Source: Gemmatimonadota bacterium
GTDB taxonomy: Bacteria > Gemmatimonadota > Gemmatimonadetes > Longimicrobiales > Gaopeijiaceae
DNA: 6,032 nt
Reading direction: 5' to 3'
NCBI GenBank assembly: GCA_002731735.1
Contig: PCCM01000099.1
Location: 1-6,032 of the forward strand
Shown: positions 1 through 5,638 of the stretch, piece by piece
Position numbering within the stretch: the stretch's first letter is position 1
Layout of the letters: each line of letters starts with the position of its first letter
Position numbers and translations under genes: made by a program
The notes under the pieces: model-generated
Database searches by the model: none
Seen by the model: only the letters and a program-made list of their open reading frames with translations
Told to the model about the DNA's origin: nothing

Positions 1-201
1 CCGATGATGCGGGCGGCCAGCGCATTGAAAAAGCTCTCTAGCGACGAAAGAACTTTGGAGGTGGTCACCGACCACCCGCCGGCGTTGGAAACGATTCCGA
101 CGCAAGCCGCCCGCCTGGGGTTTCGGACCGACATCGAAGAGACGGGCGTGTCGGAGTGGCGCCTCACGCTCACTCGCAAGGAAGCGGAGGCAGAGGTATG
201 A
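1..201 (+). CDS. TusA/SirA-like sulfur carrier protein, 3' part (5' end outside window)
   Basis: Partial gene: the reading frame is already open at base 1 and stops with TGA at 199-201, leaving about 66 visible residues. The visible part starts P-M-M-R-A, followed by a helix (ASALKKL), a strand (RTLEVVTDHPPALETIP), a second helix (TQAARLGF) and a final strand (WRLTLTRK). This order matches the C-terminal two thirds of the small TusA fold, including the '[TD]D.pa...dip..a...G' pattern. In that family the first visible proline would be the second proline of the CPxP motif, so the sulfur-carrying cysteine should lie just left of the window; I infer this and cannot see it. TusA-family proteins carry a persulfide on that cysteine and pass sulfur to partner enzymes in the cytoplasm. 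The stop overlaps the rhodanese start (ATGA), suggesting translational coupling and a shared sulfur-transfer role. ATG codons at 4 and 7 exist, but starting there would discard the catalytic part. Confidence 0.75.
   Translation, partial: PMMRAASALKKLSSDERTLEVVTDHPPALETIPTQAARLGFRTDIEETGVSEWRLTLTRKEAEAEV
186..190 (+). promoter_or_regulatory. Shine-Dalgarno site of the rhodanese gene
   Basis: GGAGG lies seven bases before ATG 198, inside the last codons of the TusA-like gene. It decides the start in favour of 198 over the in-frame ATG at 156. It is the only strong Shine-Dalgarno sequence I see in front of any gene whose start is in this window. Confidence 0.75.
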
Positions 202-1115
202 CCTACGAGCGAACGGTACGCACTTCGCTGCTTTGGATCGTGCTCTCGAGCGCCGTGTTGGCCTCATGCAACAGCGACGCCGGTGAGACCGCCGAGGTGG
301 CTTTCGCCACAGACGTCCTGGTCGATACGGAATGGATCGAAGCCCATGCGGCCGACCCCAGCCTACGGGTGCTGGAGGTGGGTGGGAACGCAAACGCCTT
401 CGGCGAGGGCCACCTTCCCGGTGCGGCCTTCGTGTCCATGAGGAGCCTGTCCAACCCCGACGACCCCATCGGTGGTCAGATCGCGACAGCAGCCCAGGTG
501 TCGGCGGTCCTATCCATTATGGGCATCGGACGAGACCAGACCGTGGTCCTGTACGACCGCCGCAACAATCTCCAGGCAGCACGAGCCTACTGGGTCTTGA
601 AGTATTATCAACACGCCGACGTCCGGATTTACAACGGGGGAACGCCCAAATGGACCGAGGACGGACAGGTGATGAGCACCGTGGTGGTAGAGTATGAGCC
701 GTCCGACTACCAGGCGGGTCCGCCGGACCCCGAGATCCGCACGACCTGGCAGTACGTGGTGGACCACACCGACGATCCGGCCACGCTATTCTGTGATACG
801 AGGGGCCCGGAGGAATATCTTGGCCGCGACGTCCGAGCTGAGCGGGGGGGCCGCATCCCCGGGTCGATCAACGTGGAGTGGACGGCGGCGGTCAACGCGA
901 ACGGAACCTTCAAATCCTCCGAGGAACTGGCGGATTTGTACGGCGAGGCGGGCTTCACGCCCGACAAGCAGATCATCACCTACTGTCAGAGTGGCGTTCG
1001 GGGCGCTCACACGTGGTTCGTCTTGAGTGAGCTTCTCGGGTATCCCAGCGTGCGCAACTACGATGGGTCGTGGGTAGAGTACGGAAACAACCCCGAGAGT
1101 CCGGTCGAGAATTGA
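198..1115 (+). CDS. Lipoprotein two-domain rhodanese (thiosulfate/3-mercaptopyruvate sulfurtransferase)
   Basis: A 305-aa sulfurtransferase. The N-terminus is a lipoprotein signal peptide: charged start with Arg5 and Arg8, hydrophobic stretch about 10-21, lipobox L-A-S-C with Cys24 as the lipidation site. The mature protein should be anchored outside the cytoplasmic membrane. Two rhodanese domains follow. The first (about 35-160) has Asp120 (YDRRNN) at the usual cysteine position, so it is the non-catalytic domain, and ends with the family pattern YNGGTPKW. The second (about 180-300) has CDTR (Asp200, Arg202), GRIPGSINVEW and the active loop CQSGVR with catalytic Cys263, then YDGSWVEYGN. Length and layout fit SseA/3-MST-type enzymes that move sulfane sulfur from thiosulfate or mercaptopyruvate to an acceptor. 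The true donor cannot be read from the sequence. I chose ATG 198 because GGAGG lies at 186-190, seven bases upstream, and the signal peptide begins here; an in-frame ATG at 156 would spoil the signal peptide. It overlaps the TusA-like stop by ATGA. Confidence 0.93.
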   Translation: MTYERTVRTSLLWIVLSSAVLASCNSDAGETAEVAFATDVLVDTEWIEAHAADPSLRVLEVGGNANAFGEGHLPGAAFVSMRSLSNPDDPIGGQIATAAQVSAVLSIMGIGRDQTVVLYDRRNNLQAARAYWVLKYYQHADVRIYNGGTPKWTEDGQVMSTVVVEYEPSDYQAGPPDPEIRTTWQYVVDHTDDPATLFCDTRGPEEYLGRDVRAERGGRIPGSINVEWTAAVNANGTFKSSEELADLYGEAGFTPDKQIITYCQSGVRGAHTWFVLSELLGYPSVRNYDGSWVEYGNNPESPVEN

Positions 1116-1124
1116 TCGAGAATT
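1105..1124. repeat. Short tandem duplication across the rhodanese stop codon
   Basis: TCGAGAATT occurs at 1105-1113 and again at 1116-1124, an 11-bp period that spans the rhodanese TGA (1113-1115). It looks like a small slip duplication at the 3' end of the gene. The convergent gap 1116-1147 also has a 5-bp inverted repeat (GATCG 1114-1118, CGATC 1127-1131) with no T-tract, too weak to call a terminator for either converging gene. Confidence 0.5.
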
Positions 1125-1147
1125 AGCGATCGGGCGGGGACCGAACC

Positions 1148-1651
1148 TCAATCGCTCTCGCGTGGGTCGCCCTCGTTCAAAACCTGCTGCGTGCGGCCCG
1201 CTCGGTAGTTGCGGACGGCTTCCCGGATCTCGGGATACTTGTTTCCTAGTATTTCAGCGGCGAGCAGCGCGGCGTTCGTCGCTCCGGCGTTGCCGATGGC
1301 AAGGGTCCCGACCGGGATACCTGCCGGCATTTGGACGATCGACAGTAGGGAGTCCAGCCCATCCAGCGCCCAGGCCTTCATCGGCACGCCCAGAACGGGA
1401 ACGACCGTCTTGGCGGCCATCACTCCCCCGAGGTGGGCCGCCCCCCCCGCCCCGGTGATAATCACCTCGAGACCCCGTTCTTCGGCAGAGGCGGTGTATT
1501 CGGCGCAAAGATCCGGCGCGCGATGGGCTGAGATCACGCGGACCTCATGGGAGATGCCGAGCGTATCGAGCGTTTCCGATGCACGCCGCATGGTCTCCCA
1601 ATCTGACTTGGATCCCATGACGACGCCCACGAGTGGTTGGGACTCGTTCAT
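1148..1651 (-). CDS. purE: N5-carboxyaminoimidazole ribonucleotide mutase, PurE
   Basis: A 167-aa cytoplasmic enzyme of de novo purine synthesis. In class I form PurE converts N5-CAIR, made by PurK, to 4-carboxy-AIR. Family motifs are in order: GSKSD (13-17, phosphate binding), SAHR (41-44, with the active-site His43), GAGGAAHL (67-74), TVVPVLGVP (82-90), then MPAGIPVGTLAIG (108-120) and the N-A-A helix. Length and motifs fit class I PurE of the E. coli type, and alignment is essentially end to end. I chose ATG 1651 because homologues begin a few residues before the first strand (VGVVMGSKSD). The frame stays open upstream to an ATG at 1724-1726, but those 25 residues look unlike PurE. No Shine-Dalgarno site precedes either start. 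purK is not in the window. The gene converges on the rhodanese gene with a 32-bp gap. The GAGGA codons contain a run of eight G (bases 1441-1448). Confidence 0.95.
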   Translation of the reverse strand: MNESQPLVGVVMGSKSDWETMRRASETLDTLGISHEVRVISAHRAPDLCAEYTASAEERGLEVIITGAGGAAHLGGVMAAKTVVPVLGVPMKAWALDGLDSLLSIVQMPAGIPVGTLAIGNAGATNAALLAAEILGNKYPEIREAVRNYRAGRTQQVLNEGDPRESD

Positions 1652-1703
1652 GGCAGGAGCTTGTAGGAGCGGCCCTGTGAGGTCAAGAGTCGAGATTCGA
1701 GAA

Positions 1704-1736
1704 GCCGGTACCCGGCAAGCCGACATCGGCCCGATG
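1704..1736. repeat. Cluster of small inverted repeats in the purE leader
   Basis: Three adjoining dyads are packed into 33 bases: GCCGGTACCCGGC at 1704-1716, GCCGACATCGGC at 1719-1730, and CATCGGCCCGATG at 1724-1736, the last two overlapping. They lie in the predicted untranslated leader of purE, about 50-85 bases before its ATG. They could form short alternative stems or an operator for a dimeric regulator. GC-rich sequence makes such dyads by chance, so confidence is low. Confidence 0.3.
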
Positions 1737-1771
1737 AGTGCCTGGCCCGGCCATGGATATCACCAAAACGA

Positions 1772-1799
1772 GAGCCGTCCATGAGCTCTAGACGGGCTC
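1772..1799 (-). promoter_or_regulatory. Stem-loop at the predicted 5' end of the purE transcript
   Basis: Read on the minus strand, GAGCCCGTC (1799-1791) can pair with GACGGCTC (1779-1772), giving eight pairs with one bulged C and an 11-nt loop. It is followed by TCGTTTTGG, a short U-rich tail. Because the likely transcription start lies near 1800-1802, this hairpin would sit at the very 5' end of the purE mRNA. It could stabilise the mRNA or act as a weak early terminator. A second pairing, CATGGA (1783-1778) with TCCATG (1757-1752), overlaps its 3' arm by two bases and would compete with it. No known riboswitch consensus is recognised here. The function is inferred. Confidence 0.35.
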
Positions 1800-1808
1800 C
1801 GCGCCGCA

Positions 1809-1814
1809 ATTATA
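1809..1814 (-). promoter_or_regulatory. Candidate -10 box of a purE promoter
   Basis: The minus strand reads a perfect TATAAT at 1814-1809 in an otherwise GC-rich gap. It lies between the terminator after tyrS and the purE start, where a purE promoter would be expected. No good -35 hexamer is found 16-19 bases upstream and there is no extended -10 TG, so the call rests on the -10 alone. Initiation near 1800-1802 would give a leader of about 150 nt. Confidence 0.45.
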
Positions 1815-1885
1815 GGCCCCGTCGCGTTCCTGGTGGATGTCCTAGGAGTCGAGCCTCGCCCGACGGCCGCTCACAGACCGATCAG

Positions 1886-1920
1886 AAACGTCCCGCCGGC
1901 TCACCGGCGGGACGTTTTTT
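1886..1920. terminator. Strong intrinsic terminator hairpin between tyrS and purE
   Basis: A perfect 14-bp stem (AAACGTCCCGCCGG at 1886-1899 with its complement at 1904-1917) closes a 4-nt loop (CTCA). On the plus strand the GC stem is followed by TTTTTTCTTT, a strong U-tract. On the minus strand the hairpin begins nine bases past the tyrS stop and its tail is only TTTCTG, so for tyrS it is a weaker, though still plausible, terminator. Position argues that it ends the men-tyrS transcription unit; polarity argues that it works best on plus-strand transcripts. I call it bidirectional. Confidence 0.88.
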
Positions 1921-1926
1921 CTTTCC

Positions 1927-3201
1927 CTACACAACACGCACCATGTGATAGTTCTTCTTGCCCTTTCGAAGAAGCAGGAACCTCCCTTCGATCGCATCGT
2001 CGACCCTGACCACCGCCTCGATGTGCTCGACCCGGACGTTGTTGACGGAAAGACCTCCGCCTTCGATGGACCGCCTCGCTTCTCCCCGCGACTTGCACAC
2101 TCCCGCTTCTGCAAACAGGTCCAGGACGCCCGTGCCGTCGCCCTCCAGCCCTGCCCGAGCCATCTCGCTCGCCGGGACATCCGAGAAGACCTCGGCAATC
2201 TCATCCGCACGGAGTCCGGCAATCTCACCGCCGAACAGCACTTCGGTGGCTCGCTGCGCACTCGCCAGACCATCGCTGCCATGGACTCGCCGCGTGACGT
2301 CCTCGGCAAGCGCCCGGTGGGCGGTTCGTTCGTGCGGGCGCTCGGCATGAGTCGATTCGAGCCCGGAGATCTCTTCGGGACCGAGGAGGGTGAAGTACCG
2401 GATATACCGAATGACGTCCTGGTCATCGACCGCCATCCAGAACTGGTAGAAGCGGTAGGGTGACGTGAGTGCCGGATCGAGCCAAACGGCGCCGGCTTCG
2501 GACTTGCCGAACTTGTGTCCCCCCGCCCCCGTCATGAGGGGGTACGTGATGCCGTACGCCTTCTCCCCCCGCATGCGACGGACCAGGTCGATACCCACGG
2601 TGATGTTCCCCCATTGGTCGCTGCCGCCCATCTGGAGAGTACATCCGTAGCGCTCATTCAACTGAACGAAGTCGTATGCCTGGAGGAGGGCGTAGCTGAA
2701 CTCCGTGTAGGAGATCCCGGTCTCTTCGTTCTCAACCCGCCGCCGCACGGACTCCTTCTTCAGGAGCGCGTTCACGGAGAAGTGCTTGCCGACGTCACGC
2801 AAGAAGTCGACCATGGAGATCTCGCCGAGCCAGTCCAGATTGTCGACCGTTCGAGCTGGGTTGGTGGAGCCTTCGAAATCGAGAAAGTGCTCCAATTGCC
2901 CACGGATCGCCGCAATGTTATCGGCCGTCTTCTCCTTGGTGAGTAGTTGCCGCTCCTCCGTCTTGCCGGAGGGGTCTCCGATGAGCCCGGTTCCGCCGCC
3001 AACGAGCACGATCGGATGATGCCCGGCCCTCTGGAGATGCATGAGGCCCATAATGGGCACGAGGGTACCCACATGAAGACTCGCCGCCGTGGGGTCGAAG
3101 CCGATGTATGCCGTTACGGAACCTTCGGCGAGAGCGGCTTCCGCTCCCTCGGTGGAGTCCTGTAGCATACCTCGCCAGCGATATTCTTCCAGTAAGCTCA
3201 T
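1927..3201 (-). CDS. tyrS: Tyrosyl-tRNA synthetase
   Basis: A 424-aa class I aminoacyl-tRNA synthetase that charges tRNA-Tyr with tyrosine in the cytoplasm as a homodimer. Visible in order: the Rossmann start with YIGFDPTAASLHVGT (HIGH-type signature HVGT, 43-46), GGGTGLIGDPSGKTEER (68-84), YDFVQLNERYGCTLQMGGSDQWGNI (tyrosine pocket, about 176-200, shown here in part as GGSDQWGN 192-199), KFGKS (230-234, the KMSKS-type loop), and a C-terminal S4 RNA-binding domain (about 357-424, SRGEARRSIEGGGLSVN). Length and the KFGKS variant fit the common bacterial TyrS1 type, and the gene looks intact. I chose ATG 3201, which gives the usual MSLLEE.RWRG start; an in-frame TTG at 3210 is possible. Neither has a good Shine-Dalgarno site. 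It lies 146 bp downstream of menE on the same strand, with no convincing promoter or terminator between, so it may be read through from the men genes. No T-box-like leader is recognised. Confidence 0.96.
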   Translation of the reverse strand: MSLLEEYRWRGMLQDSTEGAEAALAEGSVTAYIGFDPTAASLHVGTLVPIMGLMHLQRAGHHPIVLVGGGTGLIGDPSGKTEERQLLTKEKTADNIAAIRGQLEHFLDFEGSTNPARTVDNLDWLGEISMVDFLRDVGKHFSVNALLKKESVRRRVENEETGISYTEFSYALLQAYDFVQLNERYGCTLQMGGSDQWGNITVGIDLVRRMRGEKAYGITYPLMTGAGGHKFGKSEAGAVWLDPALTSPYRFYQFWMAVDDQDVIRYIRYFTLLGPEEISGLESTHAERPHERTAHRALAEDVTRRVHGSDGLASAQRATEVLFGGEIAGLRADEIAEVFSDVPASEMARAGLEGDGTGVLDLFAEAGVCKSRGEARRSIEGGGLSVNNVRVEHIEAVVRVDDAIEGRFLLLRKGKKNYHMVRVV

Positions 3202-3209
3202 GTCACTCA

Positions 3210-3230
3210 ATCGGGTATCGCGTTACCGAT
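3210..3230 (-). promoter_or_regulatory. Small hairpin just upstream of the tyrS start
   Basis: On the minus strand ATCGGTA (3230-3224) can pair with TACCCGAT (3217-3210), seven pairs with one bulged C and a 6-nt loop. It ends eight bases before ATG 3201, covering the place where a ribosome would bind. It might modulate tyrS translation. There is no further evidence for this. Confidence 0.25.
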
Positions 3231-3264
3231 CGGGATTGCTCGAGACCCGACTCGGAAGCCGCAA

Positions 3265-3328
3265 GATGGTCCGCAAAAGATCGTCGGCAAGAGATGGTCG
3301 GCAAAAGGGCAAAAGGCGGTCGGCAAGA
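3265..3328. repeat. Degenerate 14-bp tandem repeat between menE and tyrS
   Basis: On the plus strand three adjacent 14-mers occur: GATGGTCCGCAAAA (3265-3278), GATCGTCGGCAAGA (3279-3292) and GATGGTCGGCAAAA (3293-3306). An 8-base partial copy follows (GGGCAAAA, 3307-3314), then a fourth fuller copy (GGCGGTCGGCAAGA, 3315-3328). A weaker trace (GCCGCAA) is seen just left of 3265. The array sits wholly in the 146-bp non-coding gap, starting 20 bases past the menE stop on the minus strand. The unit is not a multiple of three and no gene reads through it. Read on the minus strand, each copy gives TTTTGCCGACC-like sequence. It may be a minisatellite or a row of binding sites. Confidence 0.75.
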
Positions 3329-3347
3329 AATAGCCAAGGAAAAGCCG

Positions 3348-4760
3348 TCAGGCATGCGAGAGGCCCAAGAACAGCGCGCGTACGGAGTCCCGATCAGTCT
3401 TGCCGTTTGCCGTGAGGGGGAGTGAATCGGCAAGCTCGATGCGCCTCGGTAACTCGGAGGCGGAGAGCCGCTCGCGGGCCTGCGCCATCAGGGCCTTCGG
3501 ATCCACCTCCCCGGCCGGGTCCAGTACGATGAGAGCGACGACCGCCTCGCCCCAGACGTCGTCTGGAATTCCCACGACTGCCGCGGCGGAGACGCCCGGT
3601 AGTGCCTCCAGCACGACCTCAACCGATCGCGGATGGACCGTGGCCCCTCCCGTCACGATCCGGTCGCTGATCCGGCCGGTAATCCAGAGATGACCATCAC
3701 CGTCGAGCCGTCCCAGGTCGCCGGTCGCGAGCCACCCCTCCTCGTCCGCCACACCGGGGGAGACCGTGTCGCCCCGCACGTAGATCTCTCCATCCTTCTG
3801 GATCCGGAGTTCGAGACCGTCGATCGGAAGGCCTGATGTGCCCGACTTCTCCGCCACGAGGTCCGGGGGGGCGGTCGCAACTTGCGAACACGCCTCCGTG
3901 AGCCCGTACGTCAAGGCGACTGGGTATCCCTTCTCAACGACCCTTGTAACCAGCGCGCCATCGGTGGCCGCACCACCGATCAAGAGGCAACGTAGTGTCG
4001 AGGGAACGGACTCTCCCTTCCTTGAGTCGAGCAGGCGAGCCAGCATCGTGGGAACGAGCGAGGTGTGTGTCAGACCATCCCGCTCGATCAACTCCGCCAG
4101 CACCTCCGCGGAGAACTGCCCCCGAACCAGAAGTAGACACCCCGCGTAGGCCGCTCGATGCACGAGCGCGAGCCCACCGACGTGGCCGAGGGACAAAGAG
4201 GCGTACCACCGGTCCTCCCCGGTGAGCCCCAAGCGTCCCACACAAGCGCGGGCGCTCGCCTCCAAGGCAGACGCGAGAATCGGGACCGCACTGGGGTCAC
4301 CCGACGTACCGGAGGTCCAAAGTAGAGCAAAAGGTCGCGACTCGGGTTCTGGCGTGGCGTCCGCTCCCCCTTCCCCACCTGCCGGCCTGGGTAGATCGTC
4401 CAGCGTCGTGATCCAATCCGCTTCGAGCGCCATATCGCTCACGTCGTGTTCCGTGCTGAGGATCAGGTCTGGCCCGATCGCTTCGAGCGCGCGCTCCATG
4501 GTGGCCGCTCCCAACCGAGGATTGAGGGGCGCGAGGACTGATCCGGTCCGGGGGACGGCCCATACGGCTTGGACGGATAACGGGCTCGGATGGGCGACGA
4601 GCGCGACGGTGGAGCCGGGGCCAGCTCCGAGGGGCGCGAGGCGGCGAGCCATACGGCCCACTGCTGCGTCCAGTTCGGCGTACGTCCATACACGGCGGCC
4701 ATCGTCCAACGCGGGGGCGTCGGGGTGAGCGTGGGCCGCCGCCCGGAGTGGATCACTCAC
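3348..4760 (-). CDS. menE: o-Succinylbenzoate-CoA ligase, MenE (AMP-forming)
   Basis: A 470-aa member of the ANL adenylate-forming family. It activates o-succinylbenzoate with ATP and CoA to OSB-CoA in menaquinone synthesis. Visible motifs: P-loop TSGTSGDPS (149-157), YGLTE (285-289), TGD (346-348), GRISDRIVTGG (362-372), and the C-terminal NGKTDR with catalytic-type Lys454. The P-loop is unusual: the common T-G-x-P-K lysine is Ser157. The assignment to MenE rather than another acyl-CoA ligase rests on the menB-menA neighbours, the short length and the general pattern. The start is GTG 4760, overlapping the menA TGA by four bases (GTGA), which gives VSDPLRAAAHAHPDAPAL, a normal N-terminus for the family. 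The frame is open further upstream, but that part runs in another frame of menA and is Arg/Gly-rich shadow sequence. No clear Shine-Dalgarno site precedes it, so translation is probably coupled to menA. Confidence 0.9.
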   Translation of the reverse strand: MSDPLRAAAHAHPDAPALDDGRRVWTYAELDAAVGRMARRLAPLGAGPGSTVALVAHPSPLSVQAVWAVPRTGSVLAPLNPRLGAATMERALEAIGPDLILSTEHDVSDMALEADWITTLDDLPRPAGGEGGADATPEPESRPFALLWTSGTSGDPSAVPILASALEASARACVGRLGLTGEDRWYASLSLGHVGGLALVHRAAYAGCLLLVRGQFSAEVLAELIERDGLTHTSLVPTMLARLLDSRKGESVPSTLRCLLIGGAATDGALVTRVVEKGYPVALTYGLTEACSQVATAPPDLVAEKSGTSGLPIDGLELRIQKDGEIYVRGDTVSPGVADEEGWLATGDLGRLDGDGHLWITGRISDRIVTGGATVHPRSVEVVLEALPGVSAAAVVGIPDDVWGEAVVALIVLDPAGEVDPKALMAQARERLSASELPRRIELADSLPLTANGKTDRDSVRALFLGLSHA

Positions 4761-5638
4761 CCGAAAGTCAGTCCCGCAGCCAAGAGTAAACCGTACAGCC
4801 CGACCACTCGGGCGGTCCCAGCCAAGGCCGGGATCAACTCTCGTGGATCGTCCCTGGTCATGATGAGGCTCAGAGGTGAAACGGCGGCCCCCACAGCAAG
4901 AAACGCGATCAACGCTGCCGCCGGCCACTCGTACACCGCCACACCGAGGACCGGGACAACGAACCCGACCGCGATCAGGACGGCGTACTCGGCTCGGCTC
5001 CAGTTTCGGCCAAACCTCACGGCCAGAGTGCGTTTGCCGGCCGAACCGTCGGTCTCGAGATCTCTGAGGTTGTTGGCCACCAGAATCGCCGTACTGAGCG
5101 CACCTATCCCGACCCCGGCAAGGAGCACATCCCCAGGAGCGGCGAGCGCTTGCACCCAGTACGTCCCGCCGACCGCGACCAGACCGAAAAACACGAAGAC
5201 GAACGGATCGCCCAAGCCGTGATACGCGAGCGGATAGGGTCCGCCGGTGTAGGCGACCGCACAAACGAGCGACGCTGTTCCGATCCAAACGATCGGCCAT
5301 CCGCCCACGATCACCAGATACACGCCCACCGAAGCCGCGGCAGCGAGCACGACCACCATACCCCACCATACTTGGGTAGGCGGAATCAGCCCCGCCTGGG
5401 TGACGCGCACGGGCCCGACCCGGTCCGGCGCGTCGGCCCCCCGCACGAAGTCGTAGTAGTCATTGGCTAGGTTCGTCCCGATCTGGATGAGAAGTGCACC
5501 GGCAAAAGCGGCCAACACCGGGAAAAGCGCGAAGACCCCGTGTGCCTCCGCCAGGCCTGCCCCGACGAGTACTGGAGCGGCGGCGGCGGTCAAGGTCTTC
5601 GGGCGCGCCGCCTGCATCCACGCGGAGGCCCGGTTCAC
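4757..5638 (-). CDS. menA: 1,4-Dihydroxy-2-naphthoate polyprenyltransferase, MenA
   Basis: A 293-aa integral membrane prenyltransferase of the UbiA superfamily. It attaches the polyprenyl tail to 1,4-dihydroxy-2-naphthoate, giving demethylmenaquinone. The start WMQAARPKTLTAAAAPVLVG matches the MenA W..A.RPKTL signature. The first aspartate-rich motif is NLANDYYDFVRGAD (56-69; Asp60, Asp63), followed by RVGPVRVTQAG (73-83). The second is NNLRDLETDGSAGKRTLAVRFG (189-210; Asp193, Asp197). These motifs bind the magnesium-diphosphate of the prenyl donor. Several hydrophobic segments fill the rest (about 15-30, 38-55, 92-112, 115-130, 145-165, 170-188, 218-235, 240-258, 275-292), as expected for a multi-pass protein. 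The GTG at 5638 is the first start in the open frame and gives the family's usual N-terminus; an ATG at 5617 would remove part of the signature. It lies 52 bp after menB, overlaps menE by GTGA, and its GTG opens the last of three spaced repeats. Confidence 0.94.
   Translation of the reverse strand: MNRASAWMQAARPKTLTAAAAPVLVGAGLAEAHGVFALFPVLAAFAGALLIQIGTNLANDYYDFVRGADAPDRVGPVRVTQAGLIPPTQVWWGMVVVLAAAASVGVYLVIVGGWPIVWIGTASLVCAVAYTGGPYPLAYHGLGDPFVFVFFGLVAVGGTYWVQALAAPGDVLLAGVGIGALSTAILVANNLRDLETDGSAGKRTLAVRFGRNWSRAEYAVLIAVGFVVPVLGVAVYEWPAAALIAFLAVGAAVSPLSLIMTRDDPRELIPALAGTARVVGLYGLLLAAGLTFG

Noticed and set aside
844..850. Seven-G run in the rhodanese gene, and a similar run at 3865-3871 in menE, considered for phase variation
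   Set aside because: Runs of this length are expected in GC-rich coding DNA, and neither gene is a type usually phase-varied.
1102..1143. A possible bidirectional terminator between rhodanese and purE (CGGTC 1102-1106, GACCG 1139-1143)
   Set aside because: It has only a 5-bp stem with a 32-base loop and no T-tract in either direction.
1209..1784. A 191-codon plus-strand open frame opposite purE
   Set aside because: It is antisense to a clear purE gene, low in recognisable pattern, and typical of shadow frames in GC-rich DNA.
1838..1862. A T-arm-like sequence on the minus strand (GGCTCGACTCC)
   Set aside because: One stem pair fails, and the sequence where an anticodon arm should be is the terminator hairpin, so no tRNA cloverleaf can be drawn.
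1781..1948. A 55-codon plus-strand frame in the tyrS-purE gap, starting at ATG 1781
   Set aside because: It has no convincing ribosome site, is Arg/Pro-rich, and runs straight through the terminator hairpin into tyrS.
1945..2463. A 172-codon plus-strand open frame opposite tyrS, with others at 2515-2946 and 3089-3415
   Set aside because: These lie opposite the intact, motif-complete tyrS, have no family pattern or ribosome site, and are shadows. The Lys/Arg-rich part of the last one comes only from the 14-bp repeats.
3340..3356. A small hairpin at the menE stop (GCC-GTCA-GGC) followed by TTTT on the minus strand
   Set aside because: A three-pair stem is too weak to be a terminator.
4590..5222. 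A 210-codon plus-strand open frame opposite menA/menE
   Set aside because: It is complementary to two well-supported genes and has no recognisable domain or start signal.
4761..5369. A same-strand N-terminal extension of about 200 residues on MenE
   Set aside because: The extension is an alternative frame of menA, is Arg/Gly-rich with no domain pattern, and the ANL fold begins right at the GTG 4760 start that overlaps the menA stop.
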